A stretch of 64,000 nucleotides of DNA from Vibrio penaeicida (GCF_019977755.1 NZ_AP025145.1:1116001-1180000), one strand, 5' to 3'; counted from the stretch's first letter, positions 1-9,433 are shown. The notes: generated from the letters alone by a model not told the origin. A program made the numbers and translations.

Positions 1-836
1 CTGATACGTTGATCCCCAATATTGCCTCCAAGGTGCAAGCTAATTTAGGGATTCAAAGTTGTGCTTCTTTTGATATGAATGCTGCTTGTACTGGCTTTGT
101 ATATGGTCTTGAAACCGCAACAAGGCTGATTCAAGCAGGAAATTACCAGCATGCACTTGTTATTGGCGCTGAGCGCTTAACATTCTATTTAGATTGGACT
201 CAGCGAGATACAGCGGTTCTATTTGGTGATGGTGCAGGTGCTGTTGTTCTTAGCAAAACCACGGAGCCCGTTGGCTTACAACAAGCACAGTTAGGTTGTG
301 ATGCAGAAGGGCGAGATATTCTGTCTGTACCAAAGTACGGCACAGCAATGGATCGCTTTGCGGCAGATAATGGTTATTGGAGTTTTGAATTCGTTGGAAA
401 GGAAATATTTAAACGCGCTGTTAGGGGAATGGGTGCAGCCGCACAAACTGTGCTGAATCGCTCTAACTTAAGCACAGGCGATATAGATTTGGTGGTTCCT
501 CATCAGGCTAATGTCCGGATTATTCAAACCCTGTGTGATCATGCTGAAATCGACCAGAAGAAAGCTTTCATCAATATTCATAAATACGGCAACACATCTG
601 CAGCTACCGTTCCTATTGCGCTATGCGAAGCGGTTGAAGAAGGCAGAGTAAAACCAGGAAGTGATATTCTTACGGCTGCTTTCGGTGCGGGTCTTACATG
701 GGGAGCTGGGCACATAAAGTGGGGTGACAGGGTAACACCAATAAGTCAATCCGATGCTGAATTACCTGCAACAGACAAAAACGCACTTGAGCTATTAGAA
801 AGTGCTATCGAGCATTGCAAGTCTCGCCATAAGTGA
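1..836 (+). CDS. fabH: Beta-ketoacyl-ACP synthase III (FabH-type), 5' end outside the window
   Basis: The reading frame is already open at base 3, so the start lies upstream of the window; about 277 C-terminal residues are visible. FabH condenses acetyl-CoA with malonyl-ACP to start fatty-acid synthesis in the cytoplasm. All three members of the catalytic triad can be seen: Cys in AACTGF, His in VPHQAN and Asn in KYGNTSAAT. The glycine-rich GDGAGAVV and the C-terminal FGAGLTWGA also match the thiolase-fold KAS III family. A tail of about 40 residues after the last conserved block is longer than in E. coli FabH. Vibrios usually carry a second fabH away from the main fab cluster, and this isolated copy is probably that one. 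The TTG at 9 is an internal Leu codon, not a start. Confidence 0.9.
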   Translation, partial: DTLIPNIASKVQANLGIQSCASFDMNAACTGFVYGLETATRLIQAGNYQHALVIGAERLTFYLDWTQRDTAVLFGDGAGAVVLSKTTEPVGLQQAQLGCDAEGRDILSVPKYGTAMDRFAADNGYWSFEFVGKEIFKRAVRGMGAAAQTVLNRSNLSTGDIDLVVPHQANVRIIQTLCDHAEIDQKKAFINIHKYGNTSAATVPIALCEAVEEGRVKPGSDILTAAFGAGLTWGAGHIKWGDRVTPISQSDAELPATDKNALELLESAIEHCKSRHK

Positions 837-858
837 GGCATCAAATATCACTTATAAA

Positions 859-880
859 GAGCCACTTAGGTGGCTCTTTT
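859..880 (+). terminator. Rho-independent terminator after fabH
   Basis: Perfect 7-bp stem GAGCCAC / GTGGCTC around a TTAG loop, extended by A-T pairs and followed by a T tract. It lies 22 bp past the fabH stop codon. Confidence 0.85.
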
Positions 881-952
881 CTTAAGGTTAACCAAAAGGT
901 AAACGTTTCACATAGCTAAAACGTTACGCTTAGCTAGGAGTTGAATCAGCGA

Positions 953-1873
953 TCACTTAATAAATTCATCAAGTGCGTCTATCGTTGGCAACGCAGTCAT
1001 CGCGCCCTTTTGAGTCGTGGCGAGTGCTCCGCAGCCATTTGCCCAGCTAACGGCTTGAGCAATATTGTCCTGTTTATTCCAATCTTTGCTCTTAGCGAGA
1101 TAGGTAAGTAACCCACCAACAAATGCGTCACCAGCGCCTGTAGTATCAACAGGGGAAACGACTTTTCCTGTAATCATAGTTTGTCTTTTTTCATGGACGA
1201 CTAATGCGCCTTTTGCACCTTGGGTTACGATAACCAGCGGTAAGTTAAGGTGTTCTAAGCTCTCTAAGCCCTTATCTATTGAATTGGTGTTTGTTAGATA
1301 AAACAATTCATCATCCGAAAACTTAACGACATCGGACAACTCTATTGCTTTTATTACGGTCGGAATAATATCGTCTTGATTTGCCCAAACTTCGTGGCGC
1401 AAGTTCGGATCAAAACTTACATGACCACCGGCTTTCTTAACACGTTGCATTGCTAGTAAAGTGGTACTTCTAGCGGGTTCGTTTGCAAGCGCGATCGAGC
1501 AAATATGAAGCCATTCTCCCGGCTGGAAATGGGGTATGTCTTCGGGTTGTGTAAACTGGTCTGCACTAGGGCGGACCATAAACGTAAAGGTTCTTTCACC
1601 TGAGTCATCCAGTTCAACTACGACGGTAGATGTACGTTGGTTTTGGTCTTTCTTTACTAAACTATTATCGACATTTTCTTCAGTTAGTGTTTGCTTGAGA
1701 AATCCACCAAAAGGGTCGTCGCCGACTCGTCCAAAAAATGCACTTTGACCACCGAGTCGAGCGATGGCTACTGCAACGTTTGCTGGCGCTCCTCCGGGGC
1801 ATTTTAGGTATGTACTGTCCGTATCCGGAATCAAATCTACTACCGCATCTCCGGTCACCCAAACTCTATTCAT
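953..1873 (-). CDS. Fructokinase, PfkB/ribokinase family
   Basis: A 306-residue sugar kinase. The N-terminus has GDAVVDLIPD and the glycine-rich CPGGAPANVAVAIARLGG that binds the sugar. The C-terminus has the PfkB signature DTTGAGDAFVGGLL, with the catalytic Asp and the anion hole. The closest pattern I recognise is ScrK/Mak-type fructokinase, phosphorylating fructose to fructose-6-phosphate. Sucrose-operon neighbours (hydrolase, transporter, LacI regulator) are absent here, so the gene stands alone and the true substrate is inferred. It converges on fabH, with the fabH terminator between them. Confidence 0.85.
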   Translation of the reverse strand: MNRVWVTGDAVVDLIPDTDSTYLKCPGGAPANVAVAIARLGGQSAFFGRVGDDPFGGFLKQTLTEENVDNSLVKKDQNQRTSTVVVELDDSGERTFTFMVRPSADQFTQPEDIPHFQPGEWLHICSIALANEPARSTTLLAMQRVKKAGGHVSFDPNLRHEVWANQDDIIPTVIKAIELSDVVKFSDDELFYLTNTNSIDKGLESLEHLNLPLVIVTQGAKGALVVHEKRQTMITGKVVSPVDTTGAGDAFVGGLLTYLAKSKDWNKQDNIAQAVSWANGCGALATTQKGAMTALPTIDALDEFIK

Positions 1874-2342
1874 TATCTATTCCTTTAAACAACTCATAAT
1901 CAAACTTAACCAACAAGCTCATACAACTCAAGAACTAGCCTCATTTGGGCACAAAGAGCGTGAGCAAACTGAATTTAACCCTGTTGTAAAAAGTAAGGGG
2001 GGACAAAAAGTCTGTAAAGTGCTGTTTTGTATATATTTGGCGCAGAATCTACGATTGCTGATTTTCAATATCACTGGACGGATATTTGAATAATATAGAT
2101 AGGCTATTGATTGTTATATCTATTCCATTGCAATGACTGAGTCTGCGCGCACATATTTGAAAGTGATCTCTTTTCTGACTAGTGCTGCTTAAAAAAGCTT
2201 ACTTATAAGTGACTTTCTAAACAAAATGGCGTTCCATGTAATTCCTTTTTAGAACTTATGCTAATTAAGTATGTCCTTATATTGACTAATTCATATTAAT
2301 TAGTAAAATCTAAATTAGATTGTGTTGAATCGAGAGGTGTCG
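1874..2342. other. Intergenic region between divergent fructokinase and ArsR-type gene
   Basis: About 470 bp of AT-rich DNA with no credible gene. The right end holds the promoter and operator-like repeats of the ArsR-type regulator, listed separately. The left end must hold the fructokinase promoter, but I cannot pick out a convincing -35/-10 pair. A loose inverted repeat (ATAGATA near 2095 and TATCTAT near 2120) lies mid-region. Confidence 0.5.
2254..2309 (+). promoter_or_regulatory. Promoter and two operator-like inverted repeats of the ArsR-type regulator
   Basis: TTGACT (2282-2287), a 16-bp spacer and TAAAAT (2304-2309) form a good sigma-70 promoter. The perfect inverted repeat ACTAATT-6-AATTAGT (2285-2304) overlaps the -35 element, fills the spacer and reaches the first base of the -10. 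A second repeat, ACTTA-7-TAAGT, is at 2254-2270. AT-rich inverted repeats over the core promoter fit operators of ArsR-family repressors, so autoregulation is inferred. Confidence 0.6.
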
Positions 2343-2636
2343 ATGAGTCTCCAACAAATGAAAACGAGCTCGGTGGAAGTAGCAGAAATTCTAAGAGTAA
2401 TGTCGCATCCGGAACGCCTTTTGGTTCTTTGTCAGTTAGTCGATGGTGAAATAGGAGCAGGGCAGTTACAAAGCAGCTCTACACTTAGTCAGTCTGCTTT
2501 TTCACAGCACCTAACTGTTTTAAGAAAAAACAATCTGGTGAGCGTAAGGAAGGAGTCTCAACAAGTTTTCTATTCACTCGCGGATAAGCGAATAGAAAAA
2601 TTGATTCATAACTTACACGACATTTTCTGCTCGTAA
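2343..2636 (+). CDS. ArsR-family HTH regulator, HlyU/BigR-like, with two cysteines
   Basis: A 97-residue winged-helix protein. The start is ATG 2343, preceded by AGAGG five bases upstream; an in-frame GTG at 2322 has no ribosome binding site. The recognition helix region reads LSQSAFSQHLTVLRKNNLV and the wing includes RKESQQVFYSL, close to Vibrio HlyU. Cys30 (LVLCQ) and Cys96 (IFCS) sit where HlyU, BigR and SqrR carry the Cys pair that forms disulfide or polysulfide bridges, so a thiol or sulfide sensor is likely. No metal-binding motif of ArsR/SmtB is visible. It lies 110 bp upstream of an RND efflux operon on the same strand, which is its most probable target. Confidence 0.8.
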   Translation: MSLQQMKTSSVEVAEILRVMSHPERLLVLCQLVDGEIGAGQLQSSSTLSQSAFSQHLTVLRKNNLVSVRKESQQVFYSLADKRIEKLIHNLHDIFCS

Positions 2637-2746
2637 GCTCATTTTCGTCGTATCTAGATAAATTTTCACTAAAGCTTGGGTTAACAGACCCTAAACATTT
2701 ACGCGCCTAGCGCGGGTTTTATGACGTGTATAAAAAGGAACTGGTA

Positions 2747-5700
2747 ATGAGGTCTGCTTCCAATAAAGGGTTTGTTCATTCTGTAATGAACAGTTATTTC
2801 CCTCCGATACTCATCATTTTTGCACTAATTATTGGCGGTACGGCTCTATGGCTCACACCGAAAGAGGAAGATCCACAAATCGTTGTGCCAATGGCAGACG
2901 TTTTGATTGAAGCGCCTGGGTTAAGTGCTAAACAAGTTGAAAAGCAAGTAACAGAACCTTTAGAGAAGTTACTTAGCCAAATCGATGGTGTGGAATACGT
3001 TTACTCGACATCCATGGAAAACAAAGCACAAGTGATTGTTCGTTTCTACGTGGGTGAGAATCGAGAAAACGCTTTGGTAAAGCTTTATAACAAACTCTAT
3101 TCAAACCAAGATATTGTCCCATCATCGGTTGCGAGCTGGGTGGTAAAGCCTGTAGAGATAGATGATGTACCCATAGTGGTCGCGGCTCTGTATTCCACTG
3201 ATCAAGATCAGCTAGGAACATTCGAGTTAAAACGTATTGCCACTCAGGCTACGCAAAGGCTGAAGTCTTTAGATGATACGAACGTTGTAAAAGTAACCGG
3301 AGGTCAGTCTAGAGTTGTTGAGGTCAAATTAGACGCTTCAGCAATGGCAAGTCGAAAAACCACTATTGATGACTTACAGAGTGCTTTTCGTTTAAGTCAT
3401 GCTAAACAAAGTGCGGGTACTTTCCATCAACTAGGGGAGGTTTACTATCTTGAGTCGGGGCAGTTCTTTAGCAGTGCTGATGAACTAGGCAGCTTAGTTG
3501 TTAACGTGATTGACGGAAAACCTGTCTATTTGAGAGACGTTGCCATTATCAATGACGGACCAGAAGAACCCACTACCGATACGTGGATTCAATATGGGAC
3601 TACTGATGATACTTTCTATCCAGCCGTGTTTATTTCCGTCGCTAAGCAAAATGGTTCCAATGCGGTAAGTGTGGCTAATGAGATTATTGAGGAGTTGAAT
3701 TTACTCAAGTCGACGCAATTCCCTGAAGCCGTCCAAATTGACATCATTAGAAATTATGGGGAAACGGCAAATGACAAAGTTGGCGACCTAGTTTCGAGCC
3801 TTGGAATCTCAATTATTACGGTCGTCGTATTTGTTGGATTATTTTTAAATTGGCGAAGTGCACTAGTCGTAGGGATAGCCATACCGATAAGTTATGGTGC
3901 GGCGTTAGGAATGGATTTAGCGTTTGGTTACTCAATAAACCGAGTCACACTTTTTGCATTAATCTTAGCGCTCGGCCTTATTGTTGATGACCCAATTGCC
4001 AGTATAGACAACATAGAAAGGTATCTGAAACGTAAAGATCTATCGCGTACCAAAGCGATTGTATTGGCGATGGGGGAAATACGCTCAGCGCTTCTTATGT
4101 CAACCGTGGCTATCGTCATTGTGTTTACCCCAATGTTTTTCATAACAGGGATGATGGGGCCTTATATGGCACCGCTTGCCTTTAATGTGCCTGTTTCAGT
4201 GATATTCAGCACCATCGTTGCCTTCATGATCACACCTTGGCTTGCAAGAAAGATTTTAAGAACGGCAGCACAAAGAGGGGTGTATCAATTAGAAACAACC
4301 TTGCTTTATCGCGGTTATAACAAGTTGATGACACCTATATTGTTATCTAAAAAGAACAGTTGGGTGTTTTTAGGCTTGGTTGCAACCCTGTTTATTGGCG
4401 CTGCGTTATTACCCGCCTTGCGTCTCGTTCCGCTAAAGCTTTTACCTTACGACAATAAAAATGAATTCCAACTGATTGTAAACATGCCTGAATCGACGAG
4501 CTTTGTGAGCACATCAAATGCACTGCGTGAATTCTCTGACTACTTGATTCAGCAGCCAGAGGTTAAATCGGTTTCTGGTTTCGCTGGGTTAGCGTCGCCC
4601 ATGGATTTTAATGGCATGGTTAGGCACTATTTTATGAGAGAGATGCCGTACCAAGGCGAACTTAGAATTGTCTTAGTTGATAAAGATAAGCGCAGTCAGC
4701 AGTCGCACCAAATCGTTACGCGAGTTAGGGCGGACATGGAAGCCATTGCTGATCGATTCGACGCTTCAATCCAACTGGTTGAAGTCCCGCCAGGTCCGCC
4801 TGTTATCGCCACACTAACAGCAGAAGTATATGGAGAAGAGACAACTTCATACGAAAGGTTACAAAGCGAAGCTCAGAAAGTAGCGGCTCGTTTGAAACAA
4901 GAACCGTTTGTTTCAGAAGTCGATACCAGTATTCAAGGGAAAATAGAGATCTGGCAATTTGTTGTTGATAGGGAAAAAGCGGCGCTTTCTGGCATCTCAG
5001 TTAGCGATATCAACCAAACTATTGTTGCTGCCAATCAGGGACTGTCCCTAGCGAATCTTAAAATGGAACGAGAAATCGAACCACTTACTGTGGTTATACG
5101 ATTACCGGAATCCCAGCGAGATAGCCTTAATAATTTGCTTTCATTATATGTTCGGGGTCAAGCAGGGATCAGTAAACAAAACGTGAATGGCAGCCTTGAA
5201 GATTCACCACAGCCCCTCGTTCAACTTTCAGAGTTAGGGCATTTTGAGAAAAGATCGAAAGATCAGCCGATCTACCATAAAAACTTAAAGCCAGTCGTTT
5301 ATGTCTACGCTGAAGCAGCGGGAAGAGTGCCAGGTGAAATTATTGCTGACGTTATTTCCGATGAGGGTAGGAAGCCCTCTGAGGAATCACGTGAATTGTC
5401 CGAGAGACATTATCTTTCGAACGGTGGTCATCAGGGGTGGTCAGTAAGTGAAGGGACCAATGTGGTATGGAGTGGCGAAGGAGAATGGAAAATCACCGTC
5501 GACGTATTCCGAGATTTGGGGATTGCCTATGGCGCTGCATTATTAGGTGTATTCATCATAATGCTTATTCAAACGGGGCTACCAGCAGTCTCTGGGATAA
5601 TCATGCTTGCGATACCCCTTACCGTGATAGGCATTATGCCTGGCTTTTGGTTCCTAAATGCAATGAGTGACGATATCAATGGTTACCCAGATCCTGCTCT

Positions 5701-6058
5701 GTTTACTGCAACAGCTATGATCGGAATGATCGCGTTAGCGGGTATCGTGGTTCGAAATTCACTTGTTCTTATCGAATTCATTCAGCAATCCTTGGCTCAA
5801 GGTAAAGAACTTAAACAATCTTTGATTGAGTCTGGTGCTGTCAGGCTTCGACCGATACTACTTACTGCTGGTACAACACTACTAGGAAATGTAGTGATAA
5901 CGCTGGATCCTATTTTTAACGGTCTTGCATGGGCAGTCATATTTGGAATAACCGCTTCCACAGTCTTTACGTTACTTGTTATCCCAGTCGTGTATCACCT
6001 AGCGTATTCAAATGTAAAAGGGCATGGTTTGCCAGTTAATAACGGAGAAGAGATATGA
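2747..6058 (+). CDS. RND-family efflux transporter permease
   Basis: An inner-membrane proton antiporter of about 1,103 residues with the two-fold RND layout: TM1, large periplasmic loop, TM2-6, TM7, second loop, TM8-12. ATG 2747 has AAGGA seven bases upstream; an in-frame GTG at 2726 is less likely. The TM4 proton-relay pair is present in LGLIVDDPIASIDNIERYL. The TM10 relay Lys of AcrB is replaced by Arg (GIVVRNSLVLIEF). The Pro after the Asp pair and the Arg suggest a divergent subfamily rather than AcrB/MexB. The adaptor follows downstream, the reverse of the usual order, and no outer-membrane factor gene is nearby. The substrate is unknown. Confidence 0.9.
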   Translation: MRSASNKGFVHSVMNSYFPPILIIFALIIGGTALWLTPKEEDPQIVVPMADVLIEAPGLSAKQVEKQVTEPLEKLLSQIDGVEYVYSTSMENKAQVIVRFYVGENRENALVKLYNKLYSNQDIVPSSVASWVVKPVEIDDVPIVVAALYSTDQDQLGTFELKRIATQATQRLKSLDDTNVVKVTGGQSRVVEVKLDASAMASRKTTIDDLQSAFRLSHAKQSAGTFHQLGEVYYLESGQFFSSADELGSLVVNVIDGKPVYLRDVAIINDGPEEPTTDTWIQYGTTDDTFYPAVFISVAKQNGSNAVSVANEIIEELNLLKSTQFPEAVQIDIIRNYGETANDKVGDLVSSLGISIITVVVFVGLFLNWRSALVVGIAIPISYGAALGMDLAFGYSINRVTLFALILALGLIVDDPIASIDNIERYLKRKDLSRTKAIVLAMGEIRSALLMSTVAIVIVFTPMFFITGMMGPYMAPLAFNVPVSVIFSTIVAFMITPWLARKILRTAAQRGVYQLETTLLYRGYNKLMTPILLSKKNSWVFLGLVATLFIGAALLPALRLVPLKLLPYDNKNEFQLIVNMPESTSFVSTSNALREFSDYLIQQPEVKSVSGFAGLASPMDFNGMVRHYFMREMPYQGELRIVLVDKDKRSQQSHQIVTRVRADMEAIADRFDASIQLVEVPPGPPVIATLTAEVYGEETTSYERLQSEAQKVAARLKQEPFVSEVDTSIQGKIEIWQFVVDREKAALSGISVSDINQTIVAANQGLSLANLKMEREIEPLTVVIRLPESQRDSLNNLLSLYVRGQAGISKQNVNGSLEDSPQPLVQLSELGHFEKRSKDQPIYHKNLKPVVYVYAEAAGRVPGEIIADVISDEGRKPSEESRELSERHYLSNGGHQGWSVSEGTNVVWSGEGEWKITVDVFRDLGIAYGAALLGVFIIMLIQTGLPAVSGIIMLAIPLTVIGIMPGFWFLNAMSDDINGYPDPALFTATAMIGMIALAGIVVRNSLVLIEFIQQSLAQGKELKQSLIESGAVRLRPILLTAGTTLLGNVVITLDPIFNGLAWAVIFGITASTVFTLLVIPVVYHLAYSNVKGHGLPVNNGEEI

Positions 6059-7098
6059 GATCGTCAAAACTTCTACTTGGAACGAGTTTGTTTGCGATAC
6101 TCGTCGTTTTGTTTATTTATATGGCTGGTGGATTTTCCGAAAAAGTCAGTGTGAAACCAGTACAAAATGAGGTAACCGCCGACTTCAATACCGTTGTAGT
6201 AAAGTACACTGAAGAGCCTCAATTACGAGAGTTTACAGGCACAGTGATTGCCGACCAGCAAGGGCAGCTTTCAGCCAGAGTTACCGCTAAAGTGGTTGAA
6301 ATAACAAGTGATATTGGTGACGTTGTAACTAAGGATGAGGTATTGATACGTCTTGAAAGCGATGATTTGGACGCAAGAGTTAAACAAGCAGAGCAACGTT
6401 TGTCTTCCGCTCAAGCTTCAATGAATGCAGCCTCTAAAGAGTATCAGCGGGTATCAGAGTTAGTGAAGAAGAAGCTATTGCCTCAGTCAGAATTTGACCG
6501 CATAGAATCACAACTAGAGTCTGCCAAAGCTTCGTTTAAGCAGAGCCAAGCGGCGTTAAAAGAAGCACAAACCACATTTGATTATAGTGTTATTAGAGCA
6601 CCTTTTGACGGTGTTATAACCACTAAAGCCGTCGGGGTTGGTGATACCGCAATAATCGGGGCACCTCTTATGACTCTATATAACCCCCAATCATTACAGT
6701 TGGAAGTGAATGTTTCTGAATCTCTGATAAGTAGAGTAAAGCTTGGTACTGAACTCCAGCTTGAATTGCCCACATCACATTATGAAGGTAAAGCTAATGT
6801 AGTCGAAATATCACCTTCCGCTGACCAATCTTCACGGAGCTTTGTAGTGAAGCTTGCGCTATCAAATAACCCATCGATATATCCGGGTGTGTATGGAAAG
6901 GTTTTCGTATTTAGCCACAAAACCCGTGTTCTAAGTGTTCCGGAAAATGCTCTATATCAAGTTGGTCAACTTGATTACGTAAAAGTATATGAAGAAGGTA
7001 AATTGAAGACCCAATTGGTTCAACTTGGGCAAGGAACGCAGGTGAGAAAAGGGCTGAAAGAAGGGGATTCGGTAGTCATAAACCCATTGGGGCGATAA
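6055..7098 (+). CDS. Periplasmic adaptor (membrane fusion protein) of the RND pump
   Basis: The ATG overlaps the permease stop by 4 bp (ATGA), so translation is coupled. The 347 residues begin with a single hydrophobic anchor (LLLGTSLFAILVVLFIYMA) without a lipobox. Then come a first half-lipoyl segment (GQLSARVTAKVVEI), an alpha-helical hairpin rich in Ala, Gln and Lys at about residues 105-175, a second half-lipoyl segment (IRAPFDGVITTK) and beta-barrel and membrane-proximal domains. It would join the inner-membrane permease to an outer-membrane channel encoded elsewhere. Confidence 0.9.
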   Translation: MRSSKLLLGTSLFAILVVLFIYMAGGFSEKVSVKPVQNEVTADFNTVVVKYTEEPQLREFTGTVIADQQGQLSARVTAKVVEITSDIGDVVTKDEVLIRLESDDLDARVKQAEQRLSSAQASMNAASKEYQRVSELVKKKLLPQSEFDRIESQLESAKASFKQSQAALKEAQTTFDYSVIRAPFDGVITTKAVGVGDTAIIGAPLMTLYNPQSLQLEVNVSESLISRVKLGTELQLELPTSHYEGKANVVEISPSADQSSRSFVVKLALSNNPSIYPGVYGKVFVFSHKTRVLSVPENALYQVGQLDYVKVYEEGKLKTQLVQLGQGTQVRKGLKEGDSVVINPLGR

Positions 7099-7117
7099 CG
7101 CCTCTATCTCCATCATA

Positions 7118-7153
7118 CGAGGTTCATTGGCTTCCGGTGATCCTCGCTTTTTC
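7118..7153. terminator. Terminator after the RND operon
   Basis: Stem CGAGGTTCA / TGATCCTCG with one mismatch, followed by CTTTTTTCT on the plus strand. It lies between the convergent adaptor gene and pxpA. Confidence 0.65.
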
Positions 7154-7163
7154 TATATAAATC

Positions 7164-7907
7164 TTATAATGATTGTAAACCCTGCGCGATACGCTGAACT
7201 ACGGCAATCGATTCCGGATTGTCACCGTGCACACAAATCGTATCTGCTTCAATTTGAATAGCGTTACCATTTTCGCTAGTGATACTTCCGTACTTTGCAA
7301 GCTGCATAACCTGATAGAAAATATCTTCTTCCTTATGATGAACAGCGTTTGGTTTGCTTCTAGGTACTAAAAGTCCGTTATCTTGATATGCCCTATCTGC
7401 AAAAGCTTCAAATAGCAGCGGTACATTAAATTGATCCGCTAAATCTAGATAACGCGTATTGTCGCTAGACGCTAAAATCATCACTGGAAGGGAAAAGTTT
7501 TCAGCGGCAGCTAAAATACCAATGAACACATTTTCATTCTGCATCATGTCGTTATACAAAGCACCATGAGGTTTTATGTAGTCAAGATGCACGTCATTAA
7601 GTGAAGCGAGTGATTTTAATGCACCCACTTGGTACACGATAGAGTGTACTATTTGGTCTTGCGTCATTGGGATGGTGCGACGCCCGAATCCAATGAGATC
7701 GTGATAACCCGGATGAGCACCAACTTTAACCGAATGGCTCCTTGCGAGCTTCAGTGTTTTAGACATAACATCTGGGTCTGAAGCGTGAAACCCACAGGCG
7801 ATGTTCGCCATATCGACCCAGGGCATGACGTCTTCATCAAGCCCTTTACTCCATGATCCAAAGCTTTCGCCCATGTCGCAATTCAGTTTTAACCTTTCCT
7901 TGGTCAT
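7164..7907 (-). CDS. pxpA: 5-oxoprolinase subunit A (PxpA, LamB/YcsF family)
   Basis: 247 residues, close to E. coli PxpA (244). The family hallmark LNCDMGESFG is at the N-terminus, followed by IACGFHASDP, KVGAHPGYHD, IKPHGALYND and, near the end, CVHGDNPES. PxpA works with PxpB and PxpC in ATP-dependent opening of 5-oxoproline (pyroglutamate) to glutamate. The other two subunits are not beside it: the neighbours are the RND operon and galE. Either pxpBC lie elsewhere or this copy has another partner. The ATG at 7907 is the first plausible start. Confidence 0.85.
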   Translation of the reverse strand: MTKERLKLNCDMGESFGSWSKGLDEDVMPWVDMANIACGFHASDPDVMSKTLKLARSHSVKVGAHPGYHDLIGFGRRTIPMTQDQIVHSIVYQVGALKSLASLNDVHLDYIKPHGALYNDMMQNENVFIGILAAAENFSLPVMILASSDNTRYLDLADQFNVPLLFEAFADRAYQDNGLLVPRSKPNAVHHKEEDIFYQVMQLAKYGSITSENGNAIQIEADTICVHGDNPESIAVVQRIAQGLQSL

Positions 7908-8150
7908 GTCGTGTATATCTCCTATTTTTAAATATAAGAATAATGGGGTTTAAGTGAGTTGAGAAGTCATTAGGGTCTGTTGGACATTTTCTAATGCTAC
8001 TTGGGTATAAACGTCAGTATCACTTTAACGAACAAAACAAAAAAAACTTGGAAGAATTTTCTATCAAATCCAGTTACTTTGAATTTTGAGACTACTAATC
8101 TGAGTTTATCGAAAGTAGAATGACGTCAATCTCACCATTTAGGAATAATG

Positions 8151-9164
8151 ATGAAAGTACTTGTTACTGGTGGCATGGGCTATATCGGCAGCCACACTTG
8201 CATTCAAATGATAGAAGCTGGGATGACACCAGTTATTCTAGACAACTTGTACAACAGTAAATCCAGTGTATTAGATAGGATTGAAAAAGTTTCTGGGACT
8301 AGACCTGTGTTTGTAGAAGGCGATATCCGAAACAAAGCATTGTTAGTCGAAACCATGAAAGCACATGAGCTTGAAGCGTGTATTCATTTTGCGGGGCTTA
8401 AAGCAGTTGGTGAATCTGTTGAAAAGCCCTTGGAATACTATGATAACAACGTTCATGGAACTCTAGTTCTTGTTGAAGCTATGCGCGAAGCGAACGTGAA
8501 AACATTGGTATTCAGTTCTTCTGCTACTGTCTATGGTGACCCAGCATCTGTTCCGATTACAGAGGACTTCCCAACCAGTGCGACCAACCCATATGGTCGG
8601 AGTAAGCTCATGGTAGAGGAGTGCCTAACCGATTTTCAAAAGGCAAACCCAGATTGGAGCATTACACTGTTGCGATACTTCAATCCCGTTGGTTCACATC
8701 CGACTGGTGACCTCGGTGAAGACCCGCAAGGCATTCCTAACAATTTGATGCCTTTTGTTTCTCAAGTTGCAGTAGGTCGCCGAGAGTTTTTATCCGTTTT
8801 TGGCAGTGATTACCCAACAAAAGACGGAACTGGCGTACGTGACTACATTCATGTAATGGACTTAGCTGACGGACACCTTGCTGCATTGAATACCGTTGGC
8901 AGTAAAAACGGGCTACATATCTATAACTTAGGTACTGGTAACGGGTACAGCGTGATAGATATGGTGAAAGCTTTTGAAAAAGCCAGTGGCAAAGATATCC
9001 CTTATAAATTAGTCGACCGTAGACCGGGTGATATAGCAGAATGTTGGGCTGACCCTAAGAAAGCCACTGACGAACTTGGCTGGAAAGCCGAGCGTTCTTT
9101 AGATTTAATGACTGAAGATACGTGGCGTTGGCAGTCACAAAACCCAGAAGGGTATTCAGACTAA
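8151..9164 (+). CDS. galE: UDP-glucose 4-epimerase
   Basis: A 337-residue short-chain dehydrogenase fold enzyme that interconverts UDP-glucose and UDP-galactose with bound NAD. The Rossmann motif VTGGMGYIGSH, the SSSATVYG segment with the catalytic Ser/Thr and the YGRSK Tyr-Lys pair are all present. Two ATGs are adjacent (8148, 8151). AGGA at 8141-8144 is better spaced for 8151, which also matches the E. coli N-terminus. No other gal genes are adjacent, so its role may be in surface-polysaccharide precursors. Confidence 0.93.
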   Translation: MKVLVTGGMGYIGSHTCIQMIEAGMTPVILDNLYNSKSSVLDRIEKVSGTRPVFVEGDIRNKALLVETMKAHELEACIHFAGLKAVGESVEKPLEYYDNNVHGTLVLVEAMREANVKTLVFSSSATVYGDPASVPITEDFPTSATNPYGRSKLMVEECLTDFQKANPDWSITLLRYFNPVGSHPTGDLGEDPQGIPNNLMPFVSQVAVGRREFLSVFGSDYPTKDGTGVRDYIHVMDLADGHLAALNTVGSKNGLHIYNLGTGNGYSVIDMVKAFEKASGKDIPYKLVDRRPGDIAECWADPKKATDELGWKAERSLDLMTEDTWRWQSQNPEGYSD

Positions 9165-9174
9165 CAAATTTAAC

Positions 9175-9200
9175 AAAAGGAGCGATTTCGCTCCTTTTTT
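9175..9200 (+). terminator. Terminator after galE
   Basis: Perfect stem AAAAGGAGCG / CGCTCCTTTT around ATTT, ending in a T run, 10 bp past the galE stop. Confidence 0.9.
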
Positions 9201-9355
9201 GATCTGAATCGATATTTTTCGTAAAAATCTCGTTAAGGGCTTTCGCTCAATCCATAACCTGTTAGAATACCCGCGTTGCTTAATTTTGAGCGTTAAAAAA
9301 CATTTTCTTAACGCAGTAAGCAACAATTCTGTAATTCAATTTTCAGGGGACACCG

Positions 9356-9433
9356 ATGGAGCTAGCGCTTATCATCACTTTCATCGTTGCAGCTGCTGTA
9401 ATGGTTAAGAAAGAGATGGCAGAAAACAAATAA
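9356..9433 (+). CDS. 25-residue single-pass membrane microprotein
   Basis: This short frame encodes MELALIITFIVAAAVMVKKE followed by MAENK. A strong ribosome binding site (AGGGGA, 9345-9350) sits five bases before the ATG. Residues 2-16 form one hydrophobic helix, followed by a positive, charged tail, so the C-terminus is predicted cytoplasmic. It stands in its own transcription unit: the galE terminator is upstream, an extended -10-like TGtTAGAAT lies at 9260-9268, and a perfect terminator follows at 9488-9520. I do not recognise a named family. The clean signals suggest a real expressed peptide, perhaps a regulator of a membrane complex, but no function can be assigned. Confidence 0.7.
   Translation: MELALIITFIVAAAVMVKKEMAENK

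Noticed and set aside
1764..2093. Open frame of 109 codons on the plus strand at the fructokinase 5' end
   Set aside because: Overlaps the start of the fructokinase antisense, has no ribosome site, and no family resemblance; an antisense shadow plus intergenic sequence.
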